Part shown: in pieces, positions 1 through 10,764 of the stretch
Layout: each line of letters begins with the position of its first letter
How positions within the stretch are numbered: position 1 is the stretch's first letter
NCBI GenBank assembly: GCA_025454525.1
Contig: JALOOG010000001.1
Location: 124,001-188,000 of the forward strand
Reading direction: 5' to 3'
Length of the DNA: 64,000 nucleotides
Source: Anaerolineae bacterium
GTDB lineage: Bacteria > Chloroflexota > Anaerolineae > Aggregatilineales > Phototrophicaceae
The notes under the pieces: model-generated
The model's database searches: none
What the model was told of the DNA's origin: nothing
The model's input: the letters and a program-made list of their open reading frames with translations, nothing else
Made by a program: the position numbers and the translations under genes

Positions 1-309
1 GGTGTATTGCAACACGGTTCGCTCCCCTTATCGGGTGATTTAGGACGGATCTGTGATGCATTGGCGTACCCTGATGCGATCACACGGGAGCAAGCTAAAC
101 ACAAAGTGTATCAACGTGCGATCACCTTAGAAGAAGCGTTAGGGCGTGTGATCGATTGGCAGATCGTAGCAGATGCGATCGTAGAAGGGTTTCGTAGTGC
201 GTTTGATTATGCGTTTGTGGTCGATAGCTTAAGCTTAAGCGAACAACGCTACGCACAAGACTTGATCGAAGGGCGATACAACAGTTTGGAGCGAATCAAA
301 GGAGGTTGA
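1..309 (+). CDS. Lipoate-protein ligase/octanoyltransferase-like protein, C-terminal part
   Basis: The reading frame is open from the first base, so the 5' end lies outside the window. The visible ~102 residues start with GVLQHGSLPL, which resembles the 'GvlqHGSiLl' segment of the BPL/LplA/LipB family that attaches lipoyl or octanoyl groups to lipoyl domains. The rest (ITLEEALGR..., then a helical tail) fits the accessory C-terminal region of LplA/LipM-type proteins. No catalytic residue can be checked because the N-terminal part is missing. The gene ends in an AGGAGGT-like ribosome binding site that serves the next gene; stop and start are one base apart. Family call is likely, the exact reaction is not decidable here. 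Confidence 0.72.
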   Translation, partial: GVLQHGSLPLSGDLGRICDALAYPDAITREQAKHKVYQRAITLEEALGRVIDWQIVADAIVEGFRSAFDYAFVVDSLSLSEQRYAQDLIEGRYNSLERIKGG

Positions 310-310
310 G

Positions 311-1237
311 ATGTCTGATGTGCGACAACTCCCGTTATTTCCGACAATGCCGGGACGAGCCGAAGATATATTTAAGGGAACGCCGCTCAAACACACGATC
401 CCGTTGTTTCAAGCGCATCTCGCTAAGGCCGGAAAATCCACACACACGATCAAGGCCTTCACCGGAGATCTCTACTTACTGTTAGAGTATCTAGGGGATA
501 GCTTGACGGTAGGGCAGTATAGCATTGATGATCTCAATCGTTTTCTCCATTGGTTAGAACATGGGCGGGATGTCCCCTGTAGTCGAAAATCATACGCCCG
601 GCGTGTGACAACGCTCAAAGTCTATTTTAAGTGGTTACATCAACTCAATGCGATCCCGCATGACCCAGCGAAAGCGATCTTACAACGCTCCGGACCCGCA
701 CCCTTATCAGATGCTTTATCACCGGAACAAATCCAAGACGCGATCGCCTTTGCCCGCACGATGAAAACCCGTAAAGGGGAGATCGATACCCGCCCTGAAT
801 TGTTATTTGAGTTACTCTTGGATACAGGGATCAAAAAAGGCGAAACCATTAATCTGACTCCGATGCATATCGATCGATTAAACCCCTTGCGCCCCTCGTT
901 AAATGTGCGTTACCAAGTGCGAAATGTGTATAAAGAGCGAAACATTGCGCTTGATCCGAAGTGGTTAGTCTTATTCGATCGGTATATGGCGCAATATCAG
1001 CCCAAGATCACGATTTTCAACTGCACCTCGCGCAATCTAGAGTATATCTTAACCGACATTGGCAAAGGGGCGGATATTCCGTTCAAACTCTCGTTTGAGG
1101 TCATGCGGTGGACGTGTGCGGTACGCGATTTTCGACAAGGAATCACGGAAGACTTGATTCGGCAAAAGTTGGGATTAAGCGAGATCAGTTGGCATGAGAC
1201 CGGAGGAAAAATCCGACGGCTTGCCGAAAAACAGTGA
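311..1237 (+). CDS. Tyrosine-recombinase-fold protein with degraded active site
   Basis: 308 residues with the XerC/D layout: an N-terminal SAM-like core-binding domain (about 25-125) and a C-terminal catalytic-fold domain (about 135-300). The start has a strong GGAGGT site at 301-306. The catalytic set is mostly lost. Box I reads DTGIKKGE, with Lys175 where the first Arg belongs. The beta-hairpin Lys is kept (YKER, K208). In the HxxR box the second Arg is kept (R266), but the His position is Glu263. The LGH motif is LGL (287-289). Lys300 stands where the nucleophilic Tyr should be. It should therefore not cleave DNA by the usual route; a DNA-binding or structural role is possible. No att-like repeats, tRNA or mobile genes lie beside it. 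Confidence 0.75.
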   Translation: MSDVRQLPLFPTMPGRAEDIFKGTPLKHTIPLFQAHLAKAGKSTHTIKAFTGDLYLLLEYLGDSLTVGQYSIDDLNRFLHWLEHGRDVPCSRKSYARRVTTLKVYFKWLHQLNAIPHDPAKAILQRSGPAPLSDALSPEQIQDAIAFARTMKTRKGEIDTRPELLFELLLDTGIKKGETINLTPMHIDRLNPLRPSLNVRYQVRNVYKERNIALDPKWLVLFDRYMAQYQPKITIFNCTSRNLEYILTDIGKGADIPFKLSFEVMRWTCAVRDFRQGITEDLIRQKLGLSEISWHETGGKIRRLAEKQ

Positions 1238-1297
1238 GACTGCTAAAATCGCGCCGCATAGGGCAAGTGAACCGAAACGAAAGCCTCAACAGACCGC

Positions 1298-1513
1298 ATG
1301 TTACGCGATGATTTTACCTTTAGCAAACGACACCTCGGACTCGCAATGGTGGTGATCGGCATTCTTGGCATCGCTGGACTTTTAGCGATCGATCTGTTAT
1401 CACCGGGGCGCGAGGGTGGAATAGGCCCCGCCCAACGTTTAGCGTTAAGTCTAATGGGTTTAACGGTCTTGGTTGGATTATCACTGCTTCCGTTAGGTGA
1501 TCAACCGGTATGA
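1298..1513 (+). CDS. Small two-helix membrane protein
   Basis: A 71-residue protein with two predicted membrane helices (about 13-32 and 48-65) joined by a short Gly/Arg-rich loop. I do not recognise a family. Its stop overlaps the next start (ATGA), so it is probably translationally coupled to the membrane glycosyltransferase-like gene that follows and may assist it. No clear Shine-Dalgarno site is visible at this start. Confidence 0.5.
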   Translation: MLRDDFTFSKRHLGLAMVVIGILGIAGLLAIDLLSPGREGGIGPAQRLALSLMGLTVLVGLSLLPLGDQPV

Positions 1514-3171
1514 TCCCGATCAATCGCGCCTTTTTAACCGTCAATCGTGTGCTTTTAGCATTGGCTTTAGGGTTAATGCTGTTTCATTTTTCAGTCTATT
1601 TGGTGTATGCAGCCAATCTGATTCAATTTCCCTTTGATTATGATCAAGGTGAAGGGTTTGAGTTAGTCGATACCATTATGTTTAGTCGGGGACAATTCCC
1701 GTATCAAAATGTCGAAATCTTCCCATTTTATTCCAGCAATTATCCCCCGCTGTATCACATCATCCCCGTGCCGTTTGTGTGGCTATTTGGGCCGGGCTAT
1801 TGGTATGGGCGTTTATTGAGCTTTTTATCTACCTTAGTGACTGCCAGCGCGATCGCTTATGCTGTCTATTCGTTTGATCAACGGCGTGGGATAGGGCGTG
1901 GGCATGGGTGGATCGCCGTGCTATCTGGGTTGGCGTTTTTGGCCTCAAATTTTATCTATCACATCGGGCCCTTGTTTCGACAACATATCTCAATGGTGAT
2001 GTTCGAGACACTCGCGATCGTGTTATTGGCCTTTGCGCCGGAAATTGTCAACACCCGCCGAAGAAGGTGGATTTTAGCATTAGGCTTGGCGATGCTGATC
2101 CTTGCCGGATACACCAAACAATTGGCTGCCTTCACCGCGATTGCTGCCTTGGGGTGGTTATTTTTGCGTAATCCACGCCGTGCGATCGTGTGGGGTGTTG
2201 GGTTTGCTATCGTCGGTGGTGCGATCTTTCTGCTCTTAACGTTAGCGACAAATGGCGAATGGTGGAGACAAGCGATCTTAGCCAATGTAAATCAGATCAA
2301 TTTCCCACAAGTAGAAGGGCTGTTCCGTTTGTGGTTTAGCCTACATGGGGCGTTGATCATGTTAGCAAGCGCCTTGGTGATCTATGAGATCTATTTTGAT
2401 CGGCTCTCCATTTACAGCTTATGGTTTTTGGTGACGACCGTCTTAGGAGGCGCATCTTCCGGCACATGGGGCGGAGGCGATAGTTACTTTGCTACCTCAA
2501 TCGCAGCGATGTGCATACTAAGTGGTATTTTTGCGACTCGTACTCTGAATCGAACATGGAAATTCCCCGAAAACTATCTATCGCGCCTATTGGTGTTTCC
2601 ATTGCGTCCAATCATGCCGATTTTCTCCGTTATAGCCCTTGTGATCATCCCACTGTTCTATATTGCGTATGGTTGGGCCGTGATCAAAATGCCTACCGAT
2701 CTCCCACCATATCAGCAGATCGCGCAACTACTCGGACGTGAGCCGAACGCCGATAACGCCTTCTATGACTCGGCTGGACGACTCGCCGGAGGATATGCCG
2801 ATATTGGGCATTTAACCACCCCCGCCGATATTGAGGCCGGTTGGCGAATTGTCCAGATGATCCGTGAAACCGAACAACCCGTTTTGAGTGAAGAAGCCGG
2901 ATTCGTCTTGCAGGCCGGAGAACAAGTGATCACGAATCCGACACAACTGCTTAATGTGTGGTTACGCGGCTTGTATGACGGACAAGCCCTGATTCAGATG
3001 ATCGAAAATCAAGAATTTGGCCTAATCATCTTACGCGCCCAATTTTATCCGGAACCCGTGTTGATCGCGATCGCTACCCATTATGAAATCAGCGAGACGA
3101 TCCACATGAACGGTTTTGACTACATCATTAAGCGTCCTAAGCCATTGGCTGATGCAACGACTCCCCCGTGA
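1510..3171 (+). CDS. Polytopic GT-C-like membrane glycosyltransferase
   Basis: 553 residues with roughly ten hydrophobic helices. The first extracytoplasmic loop after helix 1 carries an acidic motif, DYDQGEGFE (about residues 43-51), followed by an aromatic stretch (SSNYPPLYH). This is the arrangement of GT39/GT83/PMT-type enzymes, which use polyprenyl-phosphate sugars on the outer face of the membrane with an acidic residue in that loop. The C-terminal ~150 residues are soluble and look extracytoplasmic. Donor and acceptor cannot be told from sequence. It starts inside the stop of the small upstream membrane gene, and its 3' end overlaps the convergent yihY-like gene by 35 bases. Confidence 0.7.
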   Translation: MIPINRAFLTVNRVLLALALGLMLFHFSVYLVYAANLIQFPFDYDQGEGFELVDTIMFSRGQFPYQNVEIFPFYSSNYPPLYHIIPVPFVWLFGPGYWYGRLLSFLSTLVTASAIAYAVYSFDQRRGIGRGHGWIAVLSGLAFLASNFIYHIGPLFRQHISMVMFETLAIVLLAFAPEIVNTRRRRWILALGLAMLILAGYTKQLAAFTAIAALGWLFLRNPRRAIVWGVGFAIVGGAIFLLLTLATNGEWWRQAILANVNQINFPQVEGLFRLWFSLHGALIMLASALVIYEIYFDRLSIYSLWFLVTTVLGGASSGTWGGGDSYFATSIAAMCILSGIFATRTLNRTWKFPENYLSRLLVFPLRPIMPIFSVIALVIIPLFYIAYGWAVIKMPTDLPPYQQIAQLLGREPNADNAFYDSAGRLAGGYADIGHLTTPADIEAGWRIVQMIRETEQPVLSEEAGFVLQAGEQVITNPTQLLNVWLRGLYDGQALIQMIENQEFGLIILRAQFYPEPVLIAIATHYEISETIHMNGFDYIIKRPKPLADATTPP

Positions 3172-4063
3172 TCGATGATTTGGGGATCGGATCTGGCTCA
3201 ACAGTTTTTGAAGCATCATCGGCTTTCCATGAGCCATGACGACGTGCGTAAACTTGTGTAAATTCTGCCCCAAAAAAGAGAATTTGAGCAGAATAAAATA
3301 CCCAGACCAACATCACGATCAGCGAACCGGCCGCGCCATAAGTTGAGGTAAAGCTGGTTTGTCCCAAGTAGAGACCCAAGAGAAACTTGCCAATGGTGAA
3401 TAACAACGCGGTGACTCCCGCACCTAGCCACACATCCCCCCAAGCGATTTTCGCATCTGGCAAGACCTTATAGATCATTGCGAACAACAAGGTGATGATG
3501 CCAAACGAGAGCAAAAAGTGTAAGCCTTGCGTGAGTATTTGAACCGCGGGGAACATCCCGCTGATGAAATTGGTCACAGCCGCGATCACCGTGCTTAAGA
3601 CCAATGACACCAACAGTAAAAAGCCCACCCCTAAGACTAAGGTAAACGAAAGGAATTTATCCTTGATCGTCTGCACAATACCCACTTGCTCACGTTTCAC
3701 ATCCCACATGGTATTGAGCGCGTCTTGAAGTTGACCAAACACCCCGGTTGCCCCAGCTAACAAGGTGACGATGCTGATCACTGTTGCGATCAATCCGGTG
3801 GTCGGTTGACTCGCGCTATCCAACAAACCATTGATCAATTCGACACCCCCTTCACCCGCGATCTCACCCACGGAGGTAACGATCTGTTGACGGGCTGCGC
3901 CTTCATCAAAGATCGCACCCACGATCGCGATCACAATCACCAAGAGGGGAGCGATCGAAAATGCGGTGAAATAAGCTAATGCCGCCGCATAGGTAGGGGC
4001 TTTGTCCTCATTCCATTCGGTAAAAGTCTCTCGCAACAAGTCAAAGAGGCTCTTGAGATTCAT
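3137..4063 (-). CDS. YihY/BrkB family inner-membrane protein
   Basis: 308 residues from the chosen start, with six predicted membrane helices. The N-terminal signature (KAPTYAAALAYFTAFSIAPLL, near residues 15-35) and the later GAAGSLIVMLVWVFYSAQILFFGAEF segment, described here only by its ends, are typical of the YihY family once misnamed RNase BN. The molecular function of the family is unsettled. I chose the ATG at 4063 because an AGACAGG-like site lies 9 bases upstream; an ATG ten codons earlier (4093) has no such site. The last 35 bases overlap the convergent gene. Confidence 0.88.
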   Translation of the reverse strand: MNLKSLFDLLRETFTEWNEDKAPTYAAALAYFTAFSIAPLLVIVIAIVGAIFDEGAARQQIVTSVGEIAGEGGVELINGLLDSASQPTTGLIATVISIVTLLAGATGVFGQLQDALNTMWDVKREQVGIVQTIKDKFLSFTLVLGVGFLLLVSLVLSTVIAAVTNFISGMFPAVQILTQGLHFLLSFGIITLLFAMIYKVLPDAKIAWGDVWLGAGVTALLFTIGKFLLGLYLGQTSFTSTYGAAGSLIVMLVWVFYSAQILFFGAEFTQVYARRHGSWKADDASKTVEPDPIPKSSITGESLHQPMA

Positions 4064-4169
4064 AGATTTATGCCTGTCTGTTTCGTTATCCATATTTCAA
4101 AGATAATTGCGCTATTTAAAACAGGCATGAAGGTAGGTTTAATCTGCGTTGATCAAATGTCTCCCCTTG

Positions 4170-4188
4170 TTAGGCGTGAAGCGCCTAA
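4170..4188 (-). terminator. Possible weak terminator hairpin after the RlmI-like gene
   Basis: TTAGGCG and CGCCTAA form a 7-bp stem with a 5-base loop, about 40 bases past the stop of the minus-strand methyltransferase gene. There is no T-run after it in either direction, so it may be Rho-dependent or not a terminator at all. Confidence 0.3.
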
Positions 4189-4226
4189 GCTTCTGAAAAC
4201 GTTTCAATACGTATCAGCACCTCACC

Positions 4227-5429
4227 CTAATACACGCGGAGCAGCAGGCCTTTTAAATACTCCCCTTCTGGGAAGGTGAGGGCGATCGGATGATCTTCGG
4301 ATGCCCCTAAATGCTTCAGGATTTGCGCTTGACGGCGTGTATCAGCCAAGGCACCAAACACGATCTTTTGAAAAAGATCCGGGCTAATCGCACCCGAACA
4401 TGAGAAAGTCATCAAGTACCCCCCCGGTTTGATCAATTTGATCGCGTTCAGGTTAATGTCTTTGTAACCACGGGCCGCTTTTTCGATCTGCTGTTGGTTT
4501 TGGGCGAATTTGGGCGGATCTAATACCACAATGTCAAATTGTGCGGTATTTTGTTCACGTAAGTAATCGAATACATCGGCTTGTACAAACTTCGCCTTTG
4601 AGCGATCGAATCGTGGATTAAGCGCAAGGTTACGTTCCGCTAAGCTGAGTACCTCTTGGGAGGAGTCCACGCTAATGACTTCTGTGTTCCCATGTCGCAA
4701 GGCCTGTAAACTAAAGCCGCCTGTGTAGGAGAATAAGTTCAAGACACGGCATGATGCTTGTGTGCTGTAGACGTTGTTGATCAGGTCAAATAACAAGCGT
4801 CGATTTGCTGCTTGATCTAGATAAAAACCGGTTTTATGCCCGTCACGCACATCAATCAACAGACGCAGATCTTCCCAAATTTCTAGATCGACCGGAGGCT
4901 CAGCTCCCCATAAGACCCCAGTCGCAAATTTTAAGCCCTCTTTACCTCGAACATCGACATCACTCCGTTCATAGATCCCTTTTAGCGGGAGTAACTCCGA
5001 TAAAAGTTGCACAATGAGTTCTTTACGTTGATCGATGCCTAAAGTCAACGCCTGTAAGACTAAATAGTCCCCATAACGATCGACGATCAGACCGGGCAGA
5101 TAGTCATTTTCCGCGTTGATCAATCGACAAGCGATCGGATGTTCAGTGGCAGGGTAGAGCGTGGCGCGGGCTTGGATAGCCCGATTCAACATCATGCGCC
5201 ACCAAGCATCATCGATCGGCTCATCGCGCCAAGTCAGGATACGCACTTGGATTTGGGATTTGGGATTCCAATAACCCCGCGCTAAAAATTTGCCATTGGA
5301 TGAGACCACGGTCACAATATCACCGGGGGCGGGATCTCCTTCTACACGGGCGATCGCACCGGAGAAAATCCAAGGATGTTGCTGGATAATTGGCTTTTCG
5401 CGTCCTTTGCCGATCATAATCGTGGTCAT
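4227..5429 (-). CDS. Class I SAM-dependent rRNA methyltransferase, RlmI-like
   Basis: 400 residues from the chosen start, matching the ~396 of RlmI, which makes m5C in 23S rRNA. An N-terminal PUA domain (about 1-75, with HPWIFSGAI) is followed by a RlmI-specific middle region and a Rossmann methyltransferase domain. SAM motif I is NLFSYTGGFS, motif IV is LDPPKFA, and the FSCSG segment holds the cysteine expected for a C5 methyltransferase. The start at 5429 has AGGA 8 bases upstream; the longer open frame adds a low-complexity Ser/Pro stretch with no ribosome site. A promoter lies at 5639-5670, so it is transcribed apart from ligA. RlmK-like specificity cannot be excluded. Confidence 0.87.
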   Translation of the reverse strand: MTTIMIGKGREKPIIQQHPWIFSGAIARVEGDPAPGDIVTVVSSNGKFLARGYWNPKSQIQVRILTWRDEPIDDAWWRMMLNRAIQARATLYPATEHPIACRLINAENDYLPGLIVDRYGDYLVLQALTLGIDQRKELIVQLLSELLPLKGIYERSDVDVRGKEGLKFATGVLWGAEPPVDLEIWEDLRLLIDVRDGHKTGFYLDQAANRRLLFDLINNVYSTQASCRVLNLFSYTGGFSLQALRHGNTEVISVDSSQEVLSLAERNLALNPRFDRSKAKFVQADVFDYLREQNTAQFDIVVLDPPKFAQNQQQIEKAARGYKDINLNAIKLIKPGGYLMTFSCSGAISPDLFQKIVFGALADTRRQAQILKHLGASEDHPIALTFPEGEYLKGLLLRVY

Positions 5430-5638
5430 AAACGGTGTCCTATCTTTTGTGTGTTTGTTCAATATATAAAATTTTAATGTGTTAAGCGATGATGTGCTAG
5501 ACGGTGGTGATTGCGGTGGTGAAGACAAAAATTTTTTCGGCAGTCGCATAGTAAGATCAAGTGTAAGTTTGATCCCTAGTACACTAAAAAATACGCCTCA
5601 CCTGATCATCGTGGCTACTCCTAAGAACGATGCTGATA

Positions 5639-5670
5639 ATCATAGCACAAAAGAGCGAAAAAGTCGTAAC
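5639..5670 (-). promoter_or_regulatory. Promoter of the RlmI-like gene, extended -10 (repeated word)
   Basis: Read on the minus strand: TTACGA in the -35 area, CGCTC, eight bases, then TATGAT at 5644-5639 with an upstream TGC (extended -10). The word CGCTC-TTTTGTGC-TATGAT recurs with at most three differences at 10162-10180 and 23046-23064. The -35 area is shared with the right arm of the ligA terminator. Confidence 0.65.
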
Positions 5671-5685
5671 TTTTGTTACGACTTT
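5658..5685 (-). terminator. Rho-independent terminator of ligA
   Basis: An 11-bp perfect stem (AAAGTCGTAAC with GTTACGACTTT) and a 4-base loop lie 20 bases past the ligA stop. Read on the minus strand the stem runs into five T residues. The hairpin abuts and partly overlaps the promoter of the next gene. Confidence 0.8.
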
Positions 5686-5705
5686 AAAATCGCCGTTATC
5701 GCCTA

Positions 5706-7730
<2,025 letters not shown>

Positions 7731-8327
7731 TTATTCTGATTCGGATGAAGAGTCGATCACTTGTAGATAATTGGCAGCTGCCCAACCCGTGCGCCCGGCG
7801 TTATCGATCGCTTGAATCCGCCACCATGTCAGGCCATCGGTTTGCGTTGGGCCTTCGATCACCGTGAACAGTTCGCCTTCTGGCACCCGAAAGACAATGC
7901 TGGTCTCCAATACGCCAGGGCGATCGCGCACGTTGAGTTGTTGATCACCCACATCCACCACACGCACAATTGTACCGATCGCCACGGTACGGGGGGTTGG
8001 GGTGATATTCGGGGGCGGTAGGGTAGGGCCGGCCATGACAAAAGTAGCGGGCATCCCTAAGTTAGGAGACACAATTTCCGGCGGTAATGTCCCCGTGCTT
8101 AGAATAGTAGCACCCGTCTCTAATTCGCTCAAAGGAAGCGGAGTCTTGATGATGATCTCTGGTGAAGGGCTAGGGGCGGTGCGTCCCCCCAGCGCATAGA
8201 TCAACAAAGCGAACGCAAACACCAACCCAAATACGATCACCATCGTGATGATGATTGACCATAGAGGGGGAAATAACCCCGGTGGGCGGATCGGACGCGG
8301 CGGGGTTAGATTCGGATTTTCTCGCAT
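7731..8327 (-). CDS. Membrane-anchored SH3-domain protein
   Basis: 198 residues: a Pro-rich cytoplasmic start, one membrane helix (about 24-47), a Pro/Thr-rich extracytoplasmic linker (about 48-115), and a bacterial SH3-like domain (about 118-193) with the marks LNVRDRPG and GLTWWRIQA...GWAAANYLQV. Such domains usually bind cell-wall or surface ligands. It sits between polX (3 bases) and ligA (15 bases) and probably shares their transcript; no functional link to DNA repair is evident. Confidence 0.8.
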   Translation of the reverse strand: MRENPNLTPPRPIRPPGLFPPLWSIIITMVIVFGLVFAFALLIYALGGRTAPSPSPEIIIKTPLPLSELETGATILSTGTLPPEIVSPNLGMPATFVMAGPTLPPPNITPTPRTVAIGTIVRVVDVGDQQLNVRDRPGVLETSIVFRVPEGELFTVIEGPTQTDGLTWWRIQAIDNAGRTGWAAANYLQVIDSSSESE

Positions 8328-8330
8328 CGG

Positions 8331-10097
8331 TTATTGTCCTCGTTGAGTCATCCAAGTGGTGAAACGCTCTAATGACCATGTGTTGAGGACATGATCCGGT
8401 GTCACCCAACCCCGTCGGGCGGTCATCACCCCATAATTCATCAGATCCATTTGTTCGATCGTATGTGCGTCGGTGTTGATCGCTAACAAAATGCCTAAAT
8501 CCAACGCTCGGCGGGCGTATTGCGCTTCAAGATCCAAGCGGGCCGGATTGGCATTGATCTCTAAGGCGATTCCGGTCTGTTGGGCGGCGGTGAACACCAC
8601 ATCCATATCCGCATCCACCGGTTCACGGTTGGGCAGCATTTGGGCGCGGGGATGACCGATTAAATCGACATGGGGGTTACGAATCGCATTCAGCAAGCGA
8701 AGGGTGATCTGATCACGCTCTTGACGTAAACTCATGTGAAGCGATGCGATCACAAAATCAAGTTGCACGAGGATCTCATCTGGGTAATCTAAGGAACCGT
8801 CGGCATTGATATCCATTTCCGTTCCATGAAAGACCCGAATCGACCCATTTAGCGCTTGATCCACGCGCCGAACCTCATTTTGCTGCTCTAAGAGGCGCTC
8901 AATCGATAGACCGTTGGCAACCCCTAAACTGCGCGAATGATCAGTAATCACAATGAACTTGCGGCCCCGTTCGCGGGCGGCTTCGGCCATTTCACGGATC
9001 GTATGCTTGCCGTCGCTCCAAGTGGTGTGCATGTGCAGATCAGCGTGAATGTCATCTAAGGTGATCAAACGTGGCAGGGTTTGATCACGGGCGCGCTCAA
9101 TTTCGCCGGAGTCTTCACGTAATTCAGGTGGAATCCATTGTAAGCCCAAGTGATGATACACTTGTTCTTCAGTTTCGCATAACAATTTCGGCGCATCTTC
9201 AAGGATCGTGCCGTTGCTATCCACCGGGCTTAAGGCATGTTCATTGAGGCTAAACCCTTTAGCGAGGGCGATCTCACGAGTCTTGATGTTATGCGCTTGA
9301 CTTCCGGTGAAGTATTGCAAGGCCGTTCCCCAACGTTCTTGAGGTAAGACCCGTAAATCCACTTGCAGACCATTTAACAATTCAACGGAGCTTTTAGTGT
9401 CCCCTTGTCCCAAGATGCGCGCCACGTTCGGAAGTGTGACAAAAATCTGCATGATCGCGGGCGAGTCGCTCATCTCTCGCACAGCCACCAGCAGATCGAT
9501 GTCACCAATGGTGGGACGCGCTCGGCGGACGCTGCCGGCCACCGTCGCCTGAAGGCATTGTGGGAGCGCACGTAAGACCCCTAAGATCGACTCGGCGGCG
9601 GGTAATGCGGTGCCAAGGGGAACCCGTTCTACTTGACGACGACTCAAGGCCTCAATGCCTTCAATCACCTTCTGCTCACTTTTTACGCCCATGCCGCTAA
9701 GATCCCGCAGTTTGCCAGCCCGTGCCGCCTGTTCCAACCCTTGAACCGTAGTGATATTGAGTTCTTTCCAAAACAATTGTGCTTTTTTCGGGCCAACACC
9801 ATTGATTCGCATGATCTCCACCACACCGACCGGAATCTCGGTGATCAAACGCTCATAAAGACCCAATTTTCCGGTGGTGAGCATCTCTTTGATCTTATCG
9901 CCAAGCGTATCACCGATACCAGGGATCTCGGTCAATTTGTCTTCAGCGGCGATCGCAGACAGATCACGCGGAAGTTCACGAATGCTTTCGGCGGCTCGGC
10001 GGTAAGACAATACGCGGTGGATGATCTCCCCTTTAAGTTGAAGGATGTCCGCCACTGTATCAAAAATATCGGCAATCTGTCGATTTGAGAGTGTCAC
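8331..10097 (-). CDS. polX: DNA polymerase/3'-5' exonuclease PolX
   Basis: 588 residues: an 8-kDa helix-hairpin-helix region, a Pol beta nucleotidyltransferase core (GSVRR at the dNTP site, catalytic GDIDLLVA, third Asp in LQVDLRV) and a C-terminal PHP domain (DLHMHTTWSDGKHT, ITDHSRSLG, HGTEMDI, GHPRAQ, INTDAHT). Both active sites look complete, as in the gap-filling Bacillus/Deinococcus PolX with PHP nuclease activity. I place the start at GTG 10097, which has AAGGA 9-10 bases upstream; the longer frame would run through the promoter at 10162-10195 and adds 48 unrelated residues. First gene of the polX-SH3-ligA group. Confidence 0.93.
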   Translation of the reverse strand: MTLSNRQIADIFDTVADILQLKGEIIHRVLSYRRAAESIRELPRDLSAIAAEDKLTEIPGIGDTLGDKIKEMLTTGKLGLYERLITEIPVGVVEIMRINGVGPKKAQLFWKELNITTVQGLEQAARAGKLRDLSGMGVKSEQKVIEGIEALSRRQVERVPLGTALPAAESILGVLRALPQCLQATVAGSVRRARPTIGDIDLLVAVREMSDSPAIMQIFVTLPNVARILGQGDTKSSVELLNGLQVDLRVLPQERWGTALQYFTGSQAHNIKTREIALAKGFSLNEHALSPVDSNGTILEDAPKLLCETEEQVYHHLGLQWIPPELREDSGEIERARDQTLPRLITLDDIHADLHMHTTWSDGKHTIREMAEAARERGRKFIVITDHSRSLGVANGLSIERLLEQQNEVRRVDQALNGSIRVFHGTEMDINADGSLDYPDEILVQLDFVIASLHMSLRQERDQITLRLLNAIRNPHVDLIGHPRAQMLPNREPVDADMDVVFTAAQQTGIALEINANPARLDLEAQYARRALDLGILLAINTDAHTIEQMDLMNYGVMTARRGWVTPDHVLNTWSLERFTTWMTQRGQ

Positions 10098-10161
10098 GTC
10101 TGTTTTTCCTTGTGATGCGCTAGGGTCAGATGTACACCCCAAAGCCGGATCGAATAATCTA

Positions 10162-10195
10162 ATGATAGCACAAATGAGCGGAAAGATAGAGCAAC
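10162..10195 (-). promoter_or_regulatory. Promoter of polX, extended -10 (repeated word)
   Basis: On the minus strand: GTTGCTC in the -35 area, CGCTC at 10180-10176, eight bases, then TATCAT at 10167-10162 preceded by TGTGC. This matches the promoter words at 5639 and 23046 with identical spacing. Predicted leader to the polX GTG is about 55-60 bases. Confidence 0.6.
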
Positions 10196-10274
10196 TGCCC
10201 ATTATTCCACCCAAAACAACCGATAACTTGATGAGGATCATTATAACGTGTAGAAAGCGGGTTTGCGCGGCGTT

Positions 10275-10283
10275 TGCTATAAT
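10275..10283 (+). promoter_or_regulatory. Extended -10 promoter before the tail-tube-like gene
   Basis: TGC-TATAAT, an exact extended -10 element, 43 bases before the ATG at 10326. There is no good -35 box at 17 bases, which extended -10 promoters tolerate. Confidence 0.6.
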
Positions 10284-10325
10284 TTTAAAAGTCTAATCCC
10301 AAAGCCAAAAGTTCAGGAGGGGAAT

Positions 10326-10754
10326 ATGGTTGATCACAATAGTCTAGAAGAAACAAATGCAAATACCGTGATTCAAGTGGATAGCTTGTCTGCGAATGAG
10401 TTTGCTGTCGAAATTGACGGTCAAGTGGCCAACGGGATCTTTCGTGTGGTGAATTTTATGCCGTTTAATGCCCATGCCGATAGCGTTCGTAGTGTCTTGA
10501 TCACAAAAATGGTACAACGGGACGCAAGTAACCCGTTTAACCGTTGGTTACGCGAGTCCATGGAAGGTGAGATCCAACCCCGTCGCACGGTGAGCATCGT
10601 CGCGATCGATGATCAAGTGGAAATCCGGCGGTGGGAGTTGAAAAACGCTTGGATTATGAGCGTCGGTTATTCAGATTTTAATACTTCTAATGTGGAGTTG
10701 GTTGAAGAACAGGTTACGATTGCCTACGAGTCTGTTGTGGTGAAATGGTCATAG
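10326..10754 (+). CDS. Phage-tail-tube-like protein (T4 gp19-type fold), stand-alone
   Basis: 142 residues from an ATG with a strong AGGAGGGGA site; the longer frame lacks one. The pattern FNRWLRESMEG, then RRTVSIVAIDD...RRWELKNAWIMSVGYSDFN, ending in EEQVTIAYESVVVKW, matches the gp19/phage tail protein family, whose members form the tube of contractile tails and injection systems ('nAwp.k..g..l..' and a final '.lqheg' strand). No sheath, baseplate, spike or ATPase of such a system lies nearby. It is followed 10 bases later by a GlsB-like membrane gene. A domesticated or regulatory use, or a tube unit for machinery elsewhere, are both open. Family assignment is from recalled patterns. Confidence 0.65.
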   Translation: MVDHNSLEETNANTVIQVDSLSANEFAVEIDGQVANGIFRVVNFMPFNAHADSVRSVLITKMVQRDASNPFNRWLRESMEGEIQPRRTVSIVAIDDQVEIRRWELKNAWIMSVGYSDFNTSNVELVEEQVTIAYESVVVKWS

Positions 10755-10764
10755 GAGGCGAGAA

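Noticed and set aside
311-1237. Integrase marking a mobile island
   Set aside because: No tRNA, att-like repeat or other mobile gene is near, and the active site is lost.
9633-10088. 151-codon plus-strand open frame
   Set aside because: It is antisense to polX over conserved helix-hairpin-helix motifs; no ribosome site or promoter.
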